Positions 1 to 8,346 of a DNA stretch of 64,000 nucleotides are shown here, piece by piece; within the stretch, counting starts at the first letter, position 1; every line of letters begins with the position of its first letter. Position numbers and translations under genes: made by a program. The stretch is from Nocardia paucivorans NBRC 100373. Its GTDB lineage: Bacteria > Actinomycetota > Actinomycetes > Mycobacteriales > Mycobacteriaceae. The stretch spans positions 248,001 to 312,000 of the forward strand of contig NZ_BAGE01000046.1 in NCBI RefSeq assembly GCF_000308675.1, read 5' to 3'. Under the pieces are notes generated by a model that was not told the DNA's origin, made no database searches, and saw only the letters and a list, made by a program, of their open reading frames with translations.

Positions 1-218
1 GCGGCGCCGAAGTGGCGGATGTCATGCCCGGCAGCCCGGCCGCGAATGCGGGCATCGTCGAAGGCGATGTGATCGTCAAGGTGGGTGATCGTCAGGTGAG
101 CGGTCCCGACGAATTGGTCGTGGCGGTGCAGTCGTACTCGATCGGCGAAGAGGTGACCGTGCAGTTGATCCGGGAAGGCCGGCAGGTGGACCTCCCGGTG
201 ACCCTGGTCTCCGACTGA
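1..218 (+). CDS. htrA: HtrA/DegP-type serine protease, C-terminal PDZ fragment
   Basis: This is the tail of a gene that begins before the window. The first complete in-frame codon is at position 3. The visible part is a PDZ domain, with GSPAANAGIVEGDVIVKVGD followed by the second half of the fold and the end VTLVSD. PDZ domains of HtrA proteases bind exposed C-termini of misfolded envelope proteins and gate the serine protease domain, which is not visible here. tatB follows 34 bases later, and htrA-tatB is the order found in mycobacteria downstream of sigE-rseA. The family assignment of the fragment is good. The exact paralogue rests on context. Confidence 0.85.
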   Translation, partial: GAEVADVMPGSPAANAGIVEGDVIVKVGDRQVSGPDELVVAVQSYSIGEEVTVQLIREGRQVDLPVTLVSD

Positions 219-252
219 CGACCGAGCGCGCGCGGCGGGTAGCCTGGAGGAC

Positions 253-669
253 GTGTTCAGCAGTATCGGGTGGAGCGAGATGCTGGTCTTGCTCGTCGCC
301 GCGCTCGTCATTCTCGGCCCGGAGCGGTTACCCGGAGCCGTGCGCTGGACCGTGCGCGCCCTCCGTCAGGTACGCGATTACGCCACCGGTGCAACGGCGC
401 AATTGAGACAAGAACTCGGACCCGAATTCGACGAGTTCCGCAAACCGTTGGCCGATCTTCAGGAATTGCGGGGGATGACACCGCGGGCGGCGGTTACCAA
501 ACACCTTCTGAACGGCAATGATTCGCTGTTCAAAGATCTCGAACGGGCGGTTCCCGATACCAAGGACCTACTCGGTGCCGGAGGTGACCTGACAGGTTAC
601 CCAATGCCGAAGGTCGAGAAACCCTTGGAGCGCAATGAACGTCCCCCGTTCGATGCCGACGCCACTTGA
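253..669 (+). CDS. tatB: Sec-independent protein translocase subunit TatB
   Basis: TatB works with TatC to recognise twin-arginine signal peptides of folded exported proteins. The 138-residue protein has the family layout. A short N-terminus is followed by one membrane helix at about residues 8-22, the hinge LGPERLPG, an amphipathic helix at about 28-60 and a loose C-terminal tail. The GTG start at 253 is chosen because GGAGG lies at 246-250, a 2-base spacer, and because the family begins MF-S-x-GW-E. It sits behind the HtrA gene, the order conserved in mycobacteria. Tat substrates are likely in this window, for example the Rv2525c-like protein at 36810-37535. Confidence 0.95.
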   Translation: MFSSIGWSEMLVLLVAALVILGPERLPGAVRWTVRALRQVRDYATGATAQLRQELGPEFDEFRKPLADLQELRGMTPRAAVTKHLLNGNDSLFKDLERAVPDTKDLLGAGGDLTGYPMPKVEKPLERNERPPFDADAT

Positions 670-721
670 TCCGTCAACCTCACTAGACGCCGAAAGTCGG
701 TCCGCTGTCTAGACTTCGCAC

Positions 722-1582
722 ATGTCGGCCGATGACGTGGCGCGAATTTTCGCGATCGAAGACAAAGTCGAGCGACTCAAGGCCGCAACCGAAGGGGTCG
801 CCGCGGCGCAGCAGACCATCAACGAGCTCACTCGAATCCGCCGTGCGGTTATCAGGGAATTACATGCCGACGGCTGGACATTCGCCCGGATCGGTGCGGC
901 GGCCGGTCTCTCCCGAGCTCGTATCCACCAGGTGAGCACCCAGGGCCCGGCGCCGGAGGGTTTGTTCTTCGGACACGGCCCGCTCACCATCCTGGTGCCG
1001 GACACCCGGGCGGGCAGGCTGATCGGCGCACCCGATCCGGCGGCCGCACCGCGGCTGGCGGAACTCCTACGCGAATTGGGTTTCTCGGTGACCATCGAGC
1101 CGTTTCCGCCCGGCCGCCCCATCGATCTGCGCCGAGACGGACTCATCGTGCTCGGTGGACCCGAGCTGTCCCCGAGCCTGCGCCATCTCGTCTCCGCCGA
1201 CCCCCGTCTCCGGCGCTCCATCGCCCGCGCCGGAGACGGGCGACGCGGTATCGAGGACCGCGCGGCCCGGCGCATCTACCGCCCGGCCGGCCCGGATCCG
1301 CACGATATCGCCTACCTGGCGCGTTTGCCGCGCCCCGATGGGTCCGGATCGGTGCTGGTCATCGATGGGCTCCATCCGCCCGGCTCCCTGGGGGCCGTCC
1401 GCCTTCTCGCCACCCGACTGGCCACCCTGCACGAACGTGCAGGCACTCGACGGTTCTCCACCTTGATCGGAGTGCGCTACGACCGCACCACGGGCGAACC
1501 GGTGGACGCCGATCTGCTCACTCCCGTCTTTCTGCACGATCCGGCGGATCTGCGCGCGCATGCGCTCCGGCAGCGCCGCTGA
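722..1582 (+). CDS. HTH protein with a C-terminal Rossmann-like 'GGPELS' domain, function unknown
   Basis: This 286-residue protein is not a family I can name. Residues 1-45 are helical. Residues 46-75 form a sigma-region-4-like helix-turn-helix (GWTFARIGAAAGLSRARIHQ). After a short linker, residues 82-286 form an alpha/beta domain with a strand-glycine start (TILVPDTRAGRLIG), the turn LIVLGGPELS and the later segment VLVIDGLHPPGSLGA. The arrangement suggests a DNA-binding protein with a ligand- or nucleotide-sensing domain. That is inference, as no catalytic motif is recognised. The ATG at 722 is the first start after a 52-base gap from tatB, with no strong ribosome site upstream. It is probably its own transcription unit. 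Confidence 0.75.
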   Translation: MSADDVARIFAIEDKVERLKAATEGVAAAQQTINELTRIRRAVIRELHADGWTFARIGAAAGLSRARIHQVSTQGPAPEGLFFGHGPLTILVPDTRAGRLIGAPDPAAAPRLAELLRELGFSVTIEPFPPGRPIDLRRDGLIVLGGPELSPSLRHLVSADPRLRRSIARAGDGRRGIEDRAARRIYRPAGPDPHDIAYLARLPRPDGSGSVLVIDGLHPPGSLGAVRLLATRLATLHERAGTRRFSTLIGVRYDRTTGEPVDADLLTPVFLHDPADLRAHALRQRR

Positions 1583-1838
1583 CCCACCGGCACCCATACC
1601 TCGAAACAGCTGCACCGGGCCCGCGCCCTTGGGGCCGTGGGCGTGGGCCCGGCCGACACCACCTGCTCGAAGGTTGCCCGTACGGCCCGCATTGTTAGGC
1701 CTGATGTGACCCAGGTCACTCATGCCGCGTGTTTCTTTTCATCGCTCCAATGATTGGATAACTATGGAGTAACTATCCCGCGGATGAGCACACCGTGTCG
1801 ATCTCCATATCCGCCCGGAAAAAGTCGTGGAGGCACAG

Positions 1839-2711
1839 GTGAATACGTTGGTAATCGTGGGGATTGTGTTGATCGCTATCGGATTGCTGACGTTTGCGAT
1901 CCTGGTGCGCCGCTACCCCACCCTGGAACGGGAACACATCACCGTCGCCGAACTCCAGGCACGGCTGGCCGGAGAACATCCTGAGGAGCACGAGTCCGAT
2001 CCCGACGCCTCGTCCTCCGACGAGGGCCGCCACGAACGGAATGCCCCACCCGAATCGGACGAGCGCGACGAGGACACTCCCGAAAGCGCGAACGGCGCAC
2101 AGGGCGCCGCGGGCCCCGAGTCACCGAGCACGAACGATTCCCCTCGAGGTCCGGGCGATATATCGACCGAGGACAACTCCTCGGACACCGACAACCTCTC
2201 CGACACCGACGACCGCTCGGACGCGAGTGACGCGCGACGGACGACACCGCAGGATTCGGTCGACGAGTCCGAAGCACCGGACGGAACGGATGCTTCGCCT
2301 TCCGAGCCCGGTGAGGACACGGATTCCACCATCGAGAAGTCCCCACCGAGCGATACGACCTCCACGGCCGATACCGACTCTGCGGTCACACCACCCACCG
2401 CGCCCCGGGAAAGCCCCCGACGCGCCGATGAGAATCCCGATCCGAAAATCTCGCCGTCATCGGACGATCCGAAGCAGACCTCCGCCCCCGCGGATCTCGA
2501 AGACGGGGACAACGGCGATACGGATGGCAAAAACCCCACGAACACCGATGCGAGCGGTTCTTCCACCACGAAAACCGGGCGCACCCGGCGCTCACGCCGC
2601 GCGGCCGGCGCCCCCGATACCGCCGAGCGGTCCTCCACACCACGACGGGATTTCCCACGGCGTTCCTCGGCCTTCACCCACGTGGCCCAGTACCGGCAGA
2701 CGGATCACTGA
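1839..2711 (+). CDS. Membrane-anchored protein with a long acidic disordered tail
   Basis: The protein has one N-terminal membrane helix at about residues 3-22 (MNTLVIVGIVLIAIGLLTFA), a short basic anchor, then about 265 residues rich in Asp, Ser, Thr, Glu, Pro and Gly with almost no hydrophobic residues. The last part turns basic, with Arg clusters. I chose the GTG at 1839 because GGAGG sits at 1829-1833 five bases before it. The GTG at 1827 has no such site. It is convergent with gpgS. In mycobacteria a small membrane protein (Rv1209) lies beside gpgS, so this may be its expanded counterpart, which is positional inference only. The reverse frame is also open but is a by-product of composition. 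Confidence 0.75.
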   Translation: MNTLVIVGIVLIAIGLLTFAILVRRYPTLEREHITVAELQARLAGEHPEEHESDPDASSSDEGRHERNAPPESDERDEDTPESANGAQGAAGPESPSTNDSPRGPGDISTEDNSSDTDNLSDTDDRSDASDARRTTPQDSVDESEAPDGTDASPSEPGEDTDSTIEKSPPSDTTSTADTDSAVTPPTAPRESPRRADENPDPKISPSSDDPKQTSAPADLEDGDNGDTDGKNPTNTDASGSSTTKTGRTRRSRRAAGAPDTAERSSTPRRDFPRRSSAFTHVAQYRQTDH

Positions 2712-2810
2712 CCGACCCGACCGTCCTCGCGATATCACGATGCCGGTCCGACCGGCGACAACCGTTTCGGCCGCCGGCGGACCGCATCCGCCTATCGGAC
2801 CCGACCCCGA

Positions 2811-3758
2811 TCAGGCGGCGACCCGATCCGGCCGAATGGTGTTCATCGGGGGGCGATCGGCCAGCGAGACCTCGGTACACCGGGCGGTGAAGACATCCCC
2901 TACCAGAGGGAACTGGGTCAGCGCCGCACCGGAGTCCCGGATACCGCTGCGCCCGAGGACGGTGCCCATGATCTGTCGGCTCATCACCCCCAGATCGGCC
3001 AGCGGACGGTTACGGTGAGTGCGCACCCCCAGGTTCACCTGACCGATGGCGTTCAGACCCAGTCGATCGTAGGTATCGAGCAACAAGCCGATCTCCACGC
3101 CGTAGCCGGGGGCGAACGGCACCGCGGCGAGAAGTTCCCGGGTCCCCGCGTATTCCCCGCCGAGCGGTTGCAATACCGCCGACAGTTCCGGACGCAGCGC
3201 CGCCAACAGCGGACGAGCGACCAGTTCGGTGACCCGGCCGCCGCCGTGCGCATCCACTTCGGAGCCGTGCCGAAGCGGACGGCGATAGTACGCCTTGACC
3301 AGGTGCATATCGTCCATGGTCAACAGTGGGCCGAGCAGTTTCGGCACGAAGGCCGGATCCGGATCGATCAGATCGGAGTCGACGAAGGCCACCAGGTCGC
3401 CGCTGGTCACCGCCAACGAGCGCCACAACACCTCGCCTTTTCCCGGTACCGGCTCCAGTTCGGGTATTGCCTGTTCCCGGCTCACCACCCGGGCACCGGC
3501 GGCGCGGGCGCGTTCGGCCGTGGCATCGGTGGAACCGGAGTCCAACACCACCAATTCGTCGACCAGACCGCCGAGCAGCGGCCGGATACTCGCCACCACG
3601 TCGGCGACGGTGTTCTCTTCGTTGAGCGCGGGCAATACCACCGAGACCGTGCGTCCCGCCTTGGCGGCAACCAGCTCGGCCACCGTCCAATCCGGGGCGT
3701 CCCATGTATGGGTGGTCGACCATCCGGAGGCCGAATGCTCTGTGTGTAGGAAACTCAT
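2811..3758 (-). CDS. gpgS: Glucosyl-3-phosphoglycerate synthase (GT81)
   Basis: GpgS transfers glucose from UDP-glucose to 3-phosphoglycerate, the first step of methylglucose lipopolysaccharide synthesis. The 315-residue protein has the GT-A fold: VVLPALNEENTV near residue 40, VVLDSGSTDAT near 70, the metal-binding DSD (LVAFVDSDLIDPDP) near 122, the acceptor-site stretch PLGGEYAGTRELL, and the C-terminal RTHRNRPL. The start at 3758 forms an ATGA overlap with the stop of the upstream folP2-like gene, so translation is probably coupled. It is the last gene of a four-gene operon. The order folP2-gpgS matches M. tuberculosis Rv1207-Rv1208. Confidence 0.95.
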   Translation of the reverse strand: MSFLHTEHSASGWSTTHTWDAPDWTVAELVAAKAGRTVSVVLPALNEENTVADVVASIRPLLGGLVDELVVLDSGSTDATAERARAAGARVVSREQAIPELEPVPGKGEVLWRSLAVTSGDLVAFVDSDLIDPDPAFVPKLLGPLLTMDDMHLVKAYYRRPLRHGSEVDAHGGGRVTELVARPLLAALRPELSAVLQPLGGEYAGTRELLAAVPFAPGYGVEIGLLLDTYDRLGLNAIGQVNLGVRTHRNRPLADLGVMSRQIMGTVLGRSGIRDSGAALTQFPLVGDVFTARCTEVSLADRPPMNTIRPDRVAA

Positions 3759-4675
3759 ACCAAACCTCGCAGAGTTCGTACCGGTGGCCGGATACCTTGG
3801 ATCGCGGCGATCATGTCCACGACCCGCCGTGTCTCGGCGACCTCGTGCACGCGGAAAACGCGAGCGCCGGCCGCCGCCGACCACGCGGTTGCTGCCAATG
3901 TGCCCTCCAGCCTTTCGGAAAGATCGACACCTAATGTCTCTCCGATGAAATCTTTATTGGAAAGCGCCATCAAGACAGGCCATCCGGTTTTTACAAGAAC
4001 GTCCGCTCCACGCAACAGTTCGAGCCCGTGATAGGTGTTCTTGCCGAAATCGTGCGTCGGATCGATCAGAATCGAGTCCCGGCGCACCCCGGCCGCCGCG
4101 GCTGCCTCCGCCGCCCGCACCAGGGTCTCGGTCACCTCGGTCAACACATCGGCGTAACGGACCCGATGCGGACGGGTGCGGGGCACGGCGCCACCGGTGT
4201 GGCTGCAGACGATGCCCGCGCCGGTCTCAGCGGCCACCGGCACCAACTCCGGGTCGGCGCCCGCCCAGGTGTCGTTGATCAGATCCGCGCCCTCACCCAC
4301 GGCCGCCCGCGCCACCTCCGCACGCCAGGTGTCGACGCTGATCAACAGATCGGGGTACTTCTTCCGAATAGCGGCCACGAACGGCACCACCCGCCGGATT
4401 TCCTCCGCGGTATCGACCGTGGCACCGGGCCCCGCCTTCACCCCACCGATATCGACCAGATCCGCCCCGGAGTCCACGGCCCGGGCCACGGCGGCCATGG
4501 CGGCCGCGTCCTCGAAGGTGGCGCCCCGGTCGTAGAAGGAGTCGGGGGTGCGGTTCACAATGGCCATCACCAACGCGCGATCCGTCGCCACCGGCCGTCC
4601 GCACAGTGTCGGCGACGGCCGGACGGGCTCGAACATGGCTTCGACTGTACCGACGTGAGGTTCGCTCCAGGTCAT
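3755..4675 (-). CDS. folP2: FolP2-like dihydropteroate synthase paralogue
   Basis: The protein has the DHPS TIM-barrel. The loop-1 motif IVNRTPDSFYDRG, SVDTWRAEVA, LINDTWAG, KTGWPVLMALSNKDF and the final RVHEVAETRRVVD are all recognisable. The canonical loop-2 motif (G-E-S-T-R-P-G) is replaced by GGVKAGPG, so the pterin/pABA loop is altered. Mycobacterial FolP2, encoded at the same place next to gpgS, is known not to act as a normal DHPS, and the same is likely here. The start at 4675 gives an ATGA overlap with the upstream LOG gene. An internal ATG at 4636 is the alternative. A role linked to glucosylglycerate metabolism is suggested only by the conserved neighbourhood. Confidence 0.88.
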   Translation of the reverse strand: MTWSEPHVGTVEAMFEPVRPSPTLCGRPVATDRALVMAIVNRTPDSFYDRGATFEDAAAMAAVARAVDSGADLVDIGGVKAGPGATVDTAEEIRRVVPFVAAIRKKYPDLLISVDTWRAEVARAAVGEGADLINDTWAGADPELVPVAAETGAGIVCSHTGGAVPRTRPHRVRYADVLTEVTETLVRAAEAAAAAGVRRDSILIDPTHDFGKNTYHGLELLRGADVLVKTGWPVLMALSNKDFIGETLGVDLSERLEGTLAATAWSAAAGARVFRVHEVAETRRVVDMIAAIQGIRPPVRTLRGLV

Positions 4676-5259
4676 CCGCCCGGTGTATGCATCGCCTCCG
4701 CCGCCCGATCCAGGACGGCGAAGGCCTCCGCCGGATCGACGACGACCGTGACCAGATCGAGCGCCTCCCGCGAGACGTAACCCCGATCGTGAAGCTGCTC
4801 CACCCAAGCGAACAGACCTTTGTAGTGTCCGTCCGGATCGAGCACCACCATCGGCTTGCGGTGCACGCCCAGATAGCCACCGGTCCAGGTTTCGAAGAAC
4901 TCCTCCAGGGTGCCGATACCGCCGGGGAGGGTGAGAAACGCGTCGGAACGATCCTCCATCACCTGTTTGCGCTGGCGCATGGTGTCGGTGACGACAAGCT
5001 CATCGGCATCCACATCGGCCACCTCACGATGCACCAGATGCTTCGGGATCACCCCGATGGTGGTGGCCCCGCCGGCCCGGGCCGCGGTCGCCACCGCGCC
5101 CATCATCGATACATGGCCACCGCCGGACACCAGTCGCCAACCGCGCCGGGCGATCTCCGTACCAACCCGCGCCGCCAAGCGCAGCTGCTCGGGGTCGGTG
5201 GTACTCGCCGAACAGTAGACGCACACCGCGAAGGAGGTGTCGACCCCGGCGCTCACCAT
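4672..5259 (-). CDS. LOG family (TIGR00730) phosphoribohydrolase, short form
   Basis: LOG proteins hydrolyse nucleoside 5'-monophosphates such as cytokinin riboside monophosphates to base and ribose phosphate. The 195-residue protein contains the two signatures: LVSGGGHVSMMGAVA near residue 45 and LPGGIGTLEEFFE near 113, which carry the phosphate-binding loop and catalytic Glu. The start overlaps the upstream LOG gene by 7 bases and the stop overlaps folP2 by 4, so the four genes look co-translated. It corresponds in position to Rv1205, whose product in M. tuberculosis makes cytokinins. The natural substrate here is not shown by the sequence. Confidence 0.9.
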   Translation of the reverse strand: MVSAGVDTSFAVCVYCSASTTDPEQLRLAARVGTEIARRGWRLVSGGGHVSMMGAVATAARAGGATTIGVIPKHLVHREVADVDADELVVTDTMRQRKQVMEDRSDAFLTLPGGIGTLEEFFETWTGGYLGVHRKPMVVLDPDGHYKGLFAWVEQLHDRGYVSREALDLVTVVVDPAEAFAVLDRAAEAMHTPGG

Positions 5260-6065
5260 TCGTCCTCGGTTCCGACCGTTTCCAACGTGTTCCGTTCGAC
5301 CGCCGCCTGCTCGATGATCCGCACCACGTCCTCCACACTGTCGGTGAGATGGATGAGGTCCATGTCTATCTCGCTGATCTTGCCCGAACTCAACAGGGAA
5401 TCCCGAATCCAGTCGACCAACCCCGCCCAGTACCGGGTGCCGAACAGGATGATCGGGAAGCGGGTGATCTTCCGGGTCTGCACCAGTGTGAGGGCCTCGA
5501 ACATCTCGTCCAGGGTGCCGTACCCACCCGGCAGACAGATGAACGCCTGCGAGTACTTCAAGAACATCGTCTTACGGACGAAGAAATAGCGGAAGTTGAT
5601 CCCCAGATCCACCCACTCGTTCAGGCTGTGCTCGAACGGCAACTCGATGCCCAGCCCGATCGAGAAACCGCCGGCCTCCGACGCGCCCCGATTGGCGGCT
5701 TCCATGGCGCCCGGCCCACCACCGGTGATCACCGCGAAACCCGCCTTCGCCAATGCCGCACCGATGGCCCGAGCGGCCTGATATTCGGGATGATCGACCG
5801 GGGTACGAGCAGAACCGAACACGCTCACCGCATGCGGCACCTCGGCCAGCGCCCCGAAACCCTCGACGAATTCCGCCTGGATACGCAACACCCGCCACGG
5901 ATCGGTGTGCACCCAGTCGCTGCCGTCCCGCCGATCCAGCAGATGCTGATCGGCCGTATCTCCCCCCGCGGGCTTACGTGCACGGCGAAGCATGATGGGT
6001 CCGCGGAATCTGGCTGACACCCTCGGTTTACCCGAGATCTCTGGATCGGCTGCATCGGTGGACAT
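5253..6065 (-). CDS. LOG family (TIGR00730) Rossmann-fold protein, long form
   Basis: This is a second, longer LOG paralogue of 270 residues. An N-terminal extension of about 80 residues, common in actinobacterial long forms, comes before the core motifs VITGGGPGAMEAANRGA and CLPGGYGTLDEMFE. Long forms often act on AMP-like nucleotides, and the substrate here is unknown. The ATG at 6065 is the natural start. It lacks a clear ribosome site and lies 24 bases from a large hairpin (6089-6121). It is the first gene of the LOG-LOG-folP2-gpgS operon. Two LOG genes in direct tandem overlap suggest that they act together or were duplicated. Confidence 0.88.
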   Translation of the reverse strand: MSTDAADPEISGKPRVSARFRGPIMLRRARKPAGGDTADQHLLDRRDGSDWVHTDPWRVLRIQAEFVEGFGALAEVPHAVSVFGSARTPVDHPEYQAARAIGAALAKAGFAVITGGGPGAMEAANRGASEAGGFSIGLGIELPFEHSLNEWVDLGINFRYFFVRKTMFLKYSQAFICLPGGYGTLDEMFEALTLVQTRKITRFPIILFGTRYWAGLVDWIRDSLLSSGKISEIDMDLIHLTDSVEDVVRIIEQAAVERNTLETVGTEDEW

Positions 6066-6126
6066 GCCCGCAACGCTACTGGGTCGGGCCGAACACCCCG
6101 CCCCACGGCCGGGGTGTTCGGGCATG
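6063..6126 (-). promoter_or_regulatory. Leader hairpin that can also enclose the start codon of the LOG operon
   Basis: Positions 6089-6100 and 6110-6121 form a perfect 12-bp inverted repeat with a 9-base loop. In addition CATGCCCG at 6063-6070, which contains the start codon, is complementary to CGGGCATG at 6119-6126. The outer and inner pairings share three bases, so they could nest partly or compete. The stem could be the terminator of the upstream nucleotidyltransferase gene or a 5'-leader switch that hides the start. The sequence alone cannot decide. Confidence 0.5.
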
Positions 6127-6238
6127 GGACAGGCGCACTCGCGAGGTTCGACCCGGTGCCCTCACGACCCCTGCCGGTGGGACCGGACGGCCGCCACCGA
6201 CGCGGGTCCGACCTACCGCGCCGGAACCGTTCTCACGC

Positions 6239-7006
6239 TTACCGTTGATAGTGGGCGAATCGAACTCGTTGCAGGAAATCCTCCAGCGGCGCCTCGTTCG
6301 GCCTGTCGGGGAGCACGGTGCGCGCGCGGTCGAATTTGTCCTCGTACTCGGCGATCAGCGCTTTCACCGATACGGCCTGGGGATCGTCGCGGACCTGCGC
6401 ACCGAATGCGAAATACGGTGCGGGGTCCGGAATCCGTACCGGTAGAGAACCGGTGGTGTACAGCTCATAACCCTGATAGAGCAATCGCATGGTGTGGCGG
6501 GCATGCTTTTCCCGTCGGGCGTCCGGTGAACCGGCGAATCGACCGCGTTCGACGAGGCGGCGAAACTGGCTCGTCGCATAACCGAAGAACGCATCCCGAA
6601 CTCGCTTCGCGGACAGGAAATGCCGGCGTAAACCGATCAGTTCTTCACCGAATGGGGTGGTGACGGTGTAGTTCTCGAGCCACAGGACCTCACTGGCGGT
6701 CGGGTTACAGGACAGCATGAGAGCCATCGCTTTCCCGATCTCGTGGTAGACGGCATCGGCGTCACCACGCCCCTTCTCGGTGGCGCGCTCACGTGCGGGC
6801 GGATGCAGGCCGAGCAGATTCGCGGTGGGCTCCACATGGATGCCGGCATAGTCGATATCGCTGGTGGGGGTGTCGAGGCCGTACGCGACGGAGCCGACCA
6901 CCCCTTCCAACATCAGGTTCGGCGGTGTATCGCGTCGGTTGATTCCCTCGACGGTGCAGGGTTTTTCGTGATGGCCGCGTGGCGCATCGACTTCGTCGGT
7001 GGTCAC
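6239..7006 (-). CDS. RlaP/PF10127-type predicted nucleotidyltransferase
   Basis: The protein has the minimal nucleotidyltransferase signature GSVAYGLDTPTSDIDYAGIHV near residue 35: a GS loop followed by the D-x-D metal pair. A helical C-terminal part contains conserved-looking RDAFFGYA, KHARHTMRLLYQGYEL and RVRFAHYQR segments. This layout fits the PF10127 group, some members of which associate with RNA ligases. No ligase is seen here and the target is unknown. I chose the GTG at 7006 because AGGAGG ends four bases before it. The open frame continues to 7123 without a ribosome site. The gene stands alone on the minus strand. Confidence 0.8.
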   Translation of the reverse strand: MTTDEVDAPRGHHEKPCTVEGINRRDTPPNLMLEGVVGSVAYGLDTPTSDIDYAGIHVEPTANLLGLHPPARERATEKGRGDADAVYHEIGKAMALMLSCNPTASEVLWLENYTVTTPFGEELIGLRRHFLSAKRVRDAFFGYATSQFRRLVERGRFAGSPDARREKHARHTMRLLYQGYELYTTGSLPVRIPDPAPYFAFGAQVRDDPQAVSVKALIAEYEDKFDRARTVLPDRPNEAPLEDFLQRVRFAHYQR

Positions 7007-7342
7007 ATCGCCTCCTGCCGATACATTTCCGACGCACCGCCGCCGGCCGGCGGAATGGTTCGCGGATATTCGTTCGGATCGATAACCGCTCGCAGGTGGT
7101 TCTCGCGGCGAATGCGATGCCATTACCTGTGATCGAGATGGGGTCCTGCGATGGGGCAGCCGTCATATCCACACGAATTCCGCGTCGGATTCCGACCCTA
7201 TGCCCCGTGTCAAACCATTTACGCGGTGACGAACCAAGTACGGTCGTGGATTTCACGCTCGGGCGATCGGATCGATTTCGGAATCGGCCACACGTACCAC
7301 CGGAGACCGAGAGCCGGCGAGCGGCGGGCCGGGCCTCGGCTG
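7007..7342. other. Gene-free stretch
   Basis: This 336-base stretch holds the AGGAGG site of the nucleotidyltransferase gene at its left end. I see no convincing gene, strong dyad or terminator in the rest. Confidence 0.5.
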
Positions 7343-8251
7343 TCAGCCGACCCAACGGGCCACTCGGAACCGGCTGCCATCGCGTTTCACCTCGACCGCG
7401 CCCGAACCCGCGAAGTGCGCGGGAATCACGATCTCCCCTGTGTCCGCGGCCTGCTCGAGCAACCGGCGGCGCGTGTCCGCGGCCTGCTCACGGTTCTCAC
7501 AGAAGCAGCTGTTGTACGACGGTTCCAGGATCTGCACCGGACTGTGCAGGATGTCGCCGACGAAAACGGCCGTATCACTACCCGAGCGGACGCGCAGCAC
7601 GGATGATCCCGGTGTGTGCCCGGGGGCCGATTCGAGGGTGAGGTTGCCGTCCACCCGGTAGGTGTCCTCCCACAGCATGGCCCTGCCGAGCACGGGTGCG
7701 ATGCTGTCGGCGTAGACGAGAAGGCTCCCTTCCCGGCGACGGCGTTCGAATTCGCTGCGGGGGGCGGGGCGGCGGCCGGCGTTCTCGGGTGCGAAATAGC
7801 GCTCGTCCACGGCCGGGATGAGATAGACCGCGTTCGGGAAGGCCGGTTCCCAGCCCCGGTCGCCGCCGAGCGTGTTCCAGCCGACGTGGTCGTAGTGGAT
7901 GTGGGTGTTGATGACGATGTCCACGTCCTCCGGTCGGACACCGGCCGCGGCCAGCCGGTCCGGGAAGTCGGTGTGCAGATGATCGAACAGCGGAATCTGC
8001 GGCCGGTCGCGATCGTTGCCCACTCCGGTGTCCACGAGGATGGTCTTACCCTCGCTGCGCAGCACCCAGGTCTGCACGGCCGCGTGATAGGCGTCCGTAT
8101 CCGGGTGCCAGTGATCGGGTGCGAGCCAGGCCTCGTTGTCCCGCCACACCCCGGGATCGCTGTCGGGGATGATGACGCGCGCCGGCGCGATCTCGCCGAC
8201 CCATTCCGGCACCTTCGTCACCTCTACGGCACCCACTGCGAAATCGGTCAC
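7343..8251 (-). CDS. MBL-fold metallo-hydrolase
   Basis: This 302-residue metallo-beta-lactamase-fold enzyme carries the zinc motif THIHYDHVGW near residue 125, further ligands at APGHTPGSS and FVGDILHS, and a late His in IPAHFAG. The complete ligand set suggests an active dinuclear hydrolase of the lactonase-like group. The substrate could be a lactone or thioester, but none is indicated. The GTG start at 8251 lies 95 bases from the divergent AraC-type gene, and the shared region has two dyads, so the AraC protein is a likely regulator of this enzyme. Confidence 0.88.
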   Translation of the reverse strand: MTDFAVGAVEVTKVPEWVGEIAPARVIIPDSDPGVWRDNEAWLAPDHWHPDTDAYHAAVQTWVLRSEGKTILVDTGVGNDRDRPQIPLFDHLHTDFPDRLAAAGVRPEDVDIVINTHIHYDHVGWNTLGGDRGWEPAFPNAVYLIPAVDERYFAPENAGRRPAPRSEFERRRREGSLLVYADSIAPVLGRAMLWEDTYRVDGNLTLESAPGHTPGSSVLRVRSGSDTAVFVGDILHSPVQILEPSYNSCFCENREQAADTRRRLLEQAADTGEIVIPAHFAGSGAVEVKRDGSRFRVARWVG

Positions 8252-8279
8252 GGCTTCAGATTAGGCGTGCTCGGTGGAT

Positions 8280-8319
8280 CGATTAATGATCAATCGGCCC
8301 GTTTGTATACGATTTCGTA
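8280..8319. promoter_or_regulatory. Paired dyads in the MBL/AraC divergent promoter region
   Basis: Two inverted repeats lie between the divergent genes: CGATT-N7-AATCG at 8280-8296 and TACGA-TT-TCGTA at 8308-8319. Their position suits operators for the AraC-type regulator or promoter elements of both genes. Function is inferred from position. Confidence 0.4.
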
Positions 8320-8346
8320 CCATTTTCGGGCGTTAGGATGCGGGCC

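Noticed and set aside
1913..2677. 254-residue antisense frame over the same gene
   Set aside because: Ser/Val/Gly low complexity mirrors the Asp/Ser/Thr codons of the plus strand. There is no ribosome site or domain.
1894..3018. Long open frame of 374 residues overlapping the disordered membrane protein
   Set aside because: It is extremely Arg/Pro-rich and crosses into gpgS. It is the shifted frame of a biased-composition gene, while the 1839 frame has a membrane helix and a ribosome site.
3015..3749. Large plus-strand frame opposite gpgS
   Set aside because: GC-rich antisense shadow. The minus-strand gene has clear GT81 motifs.
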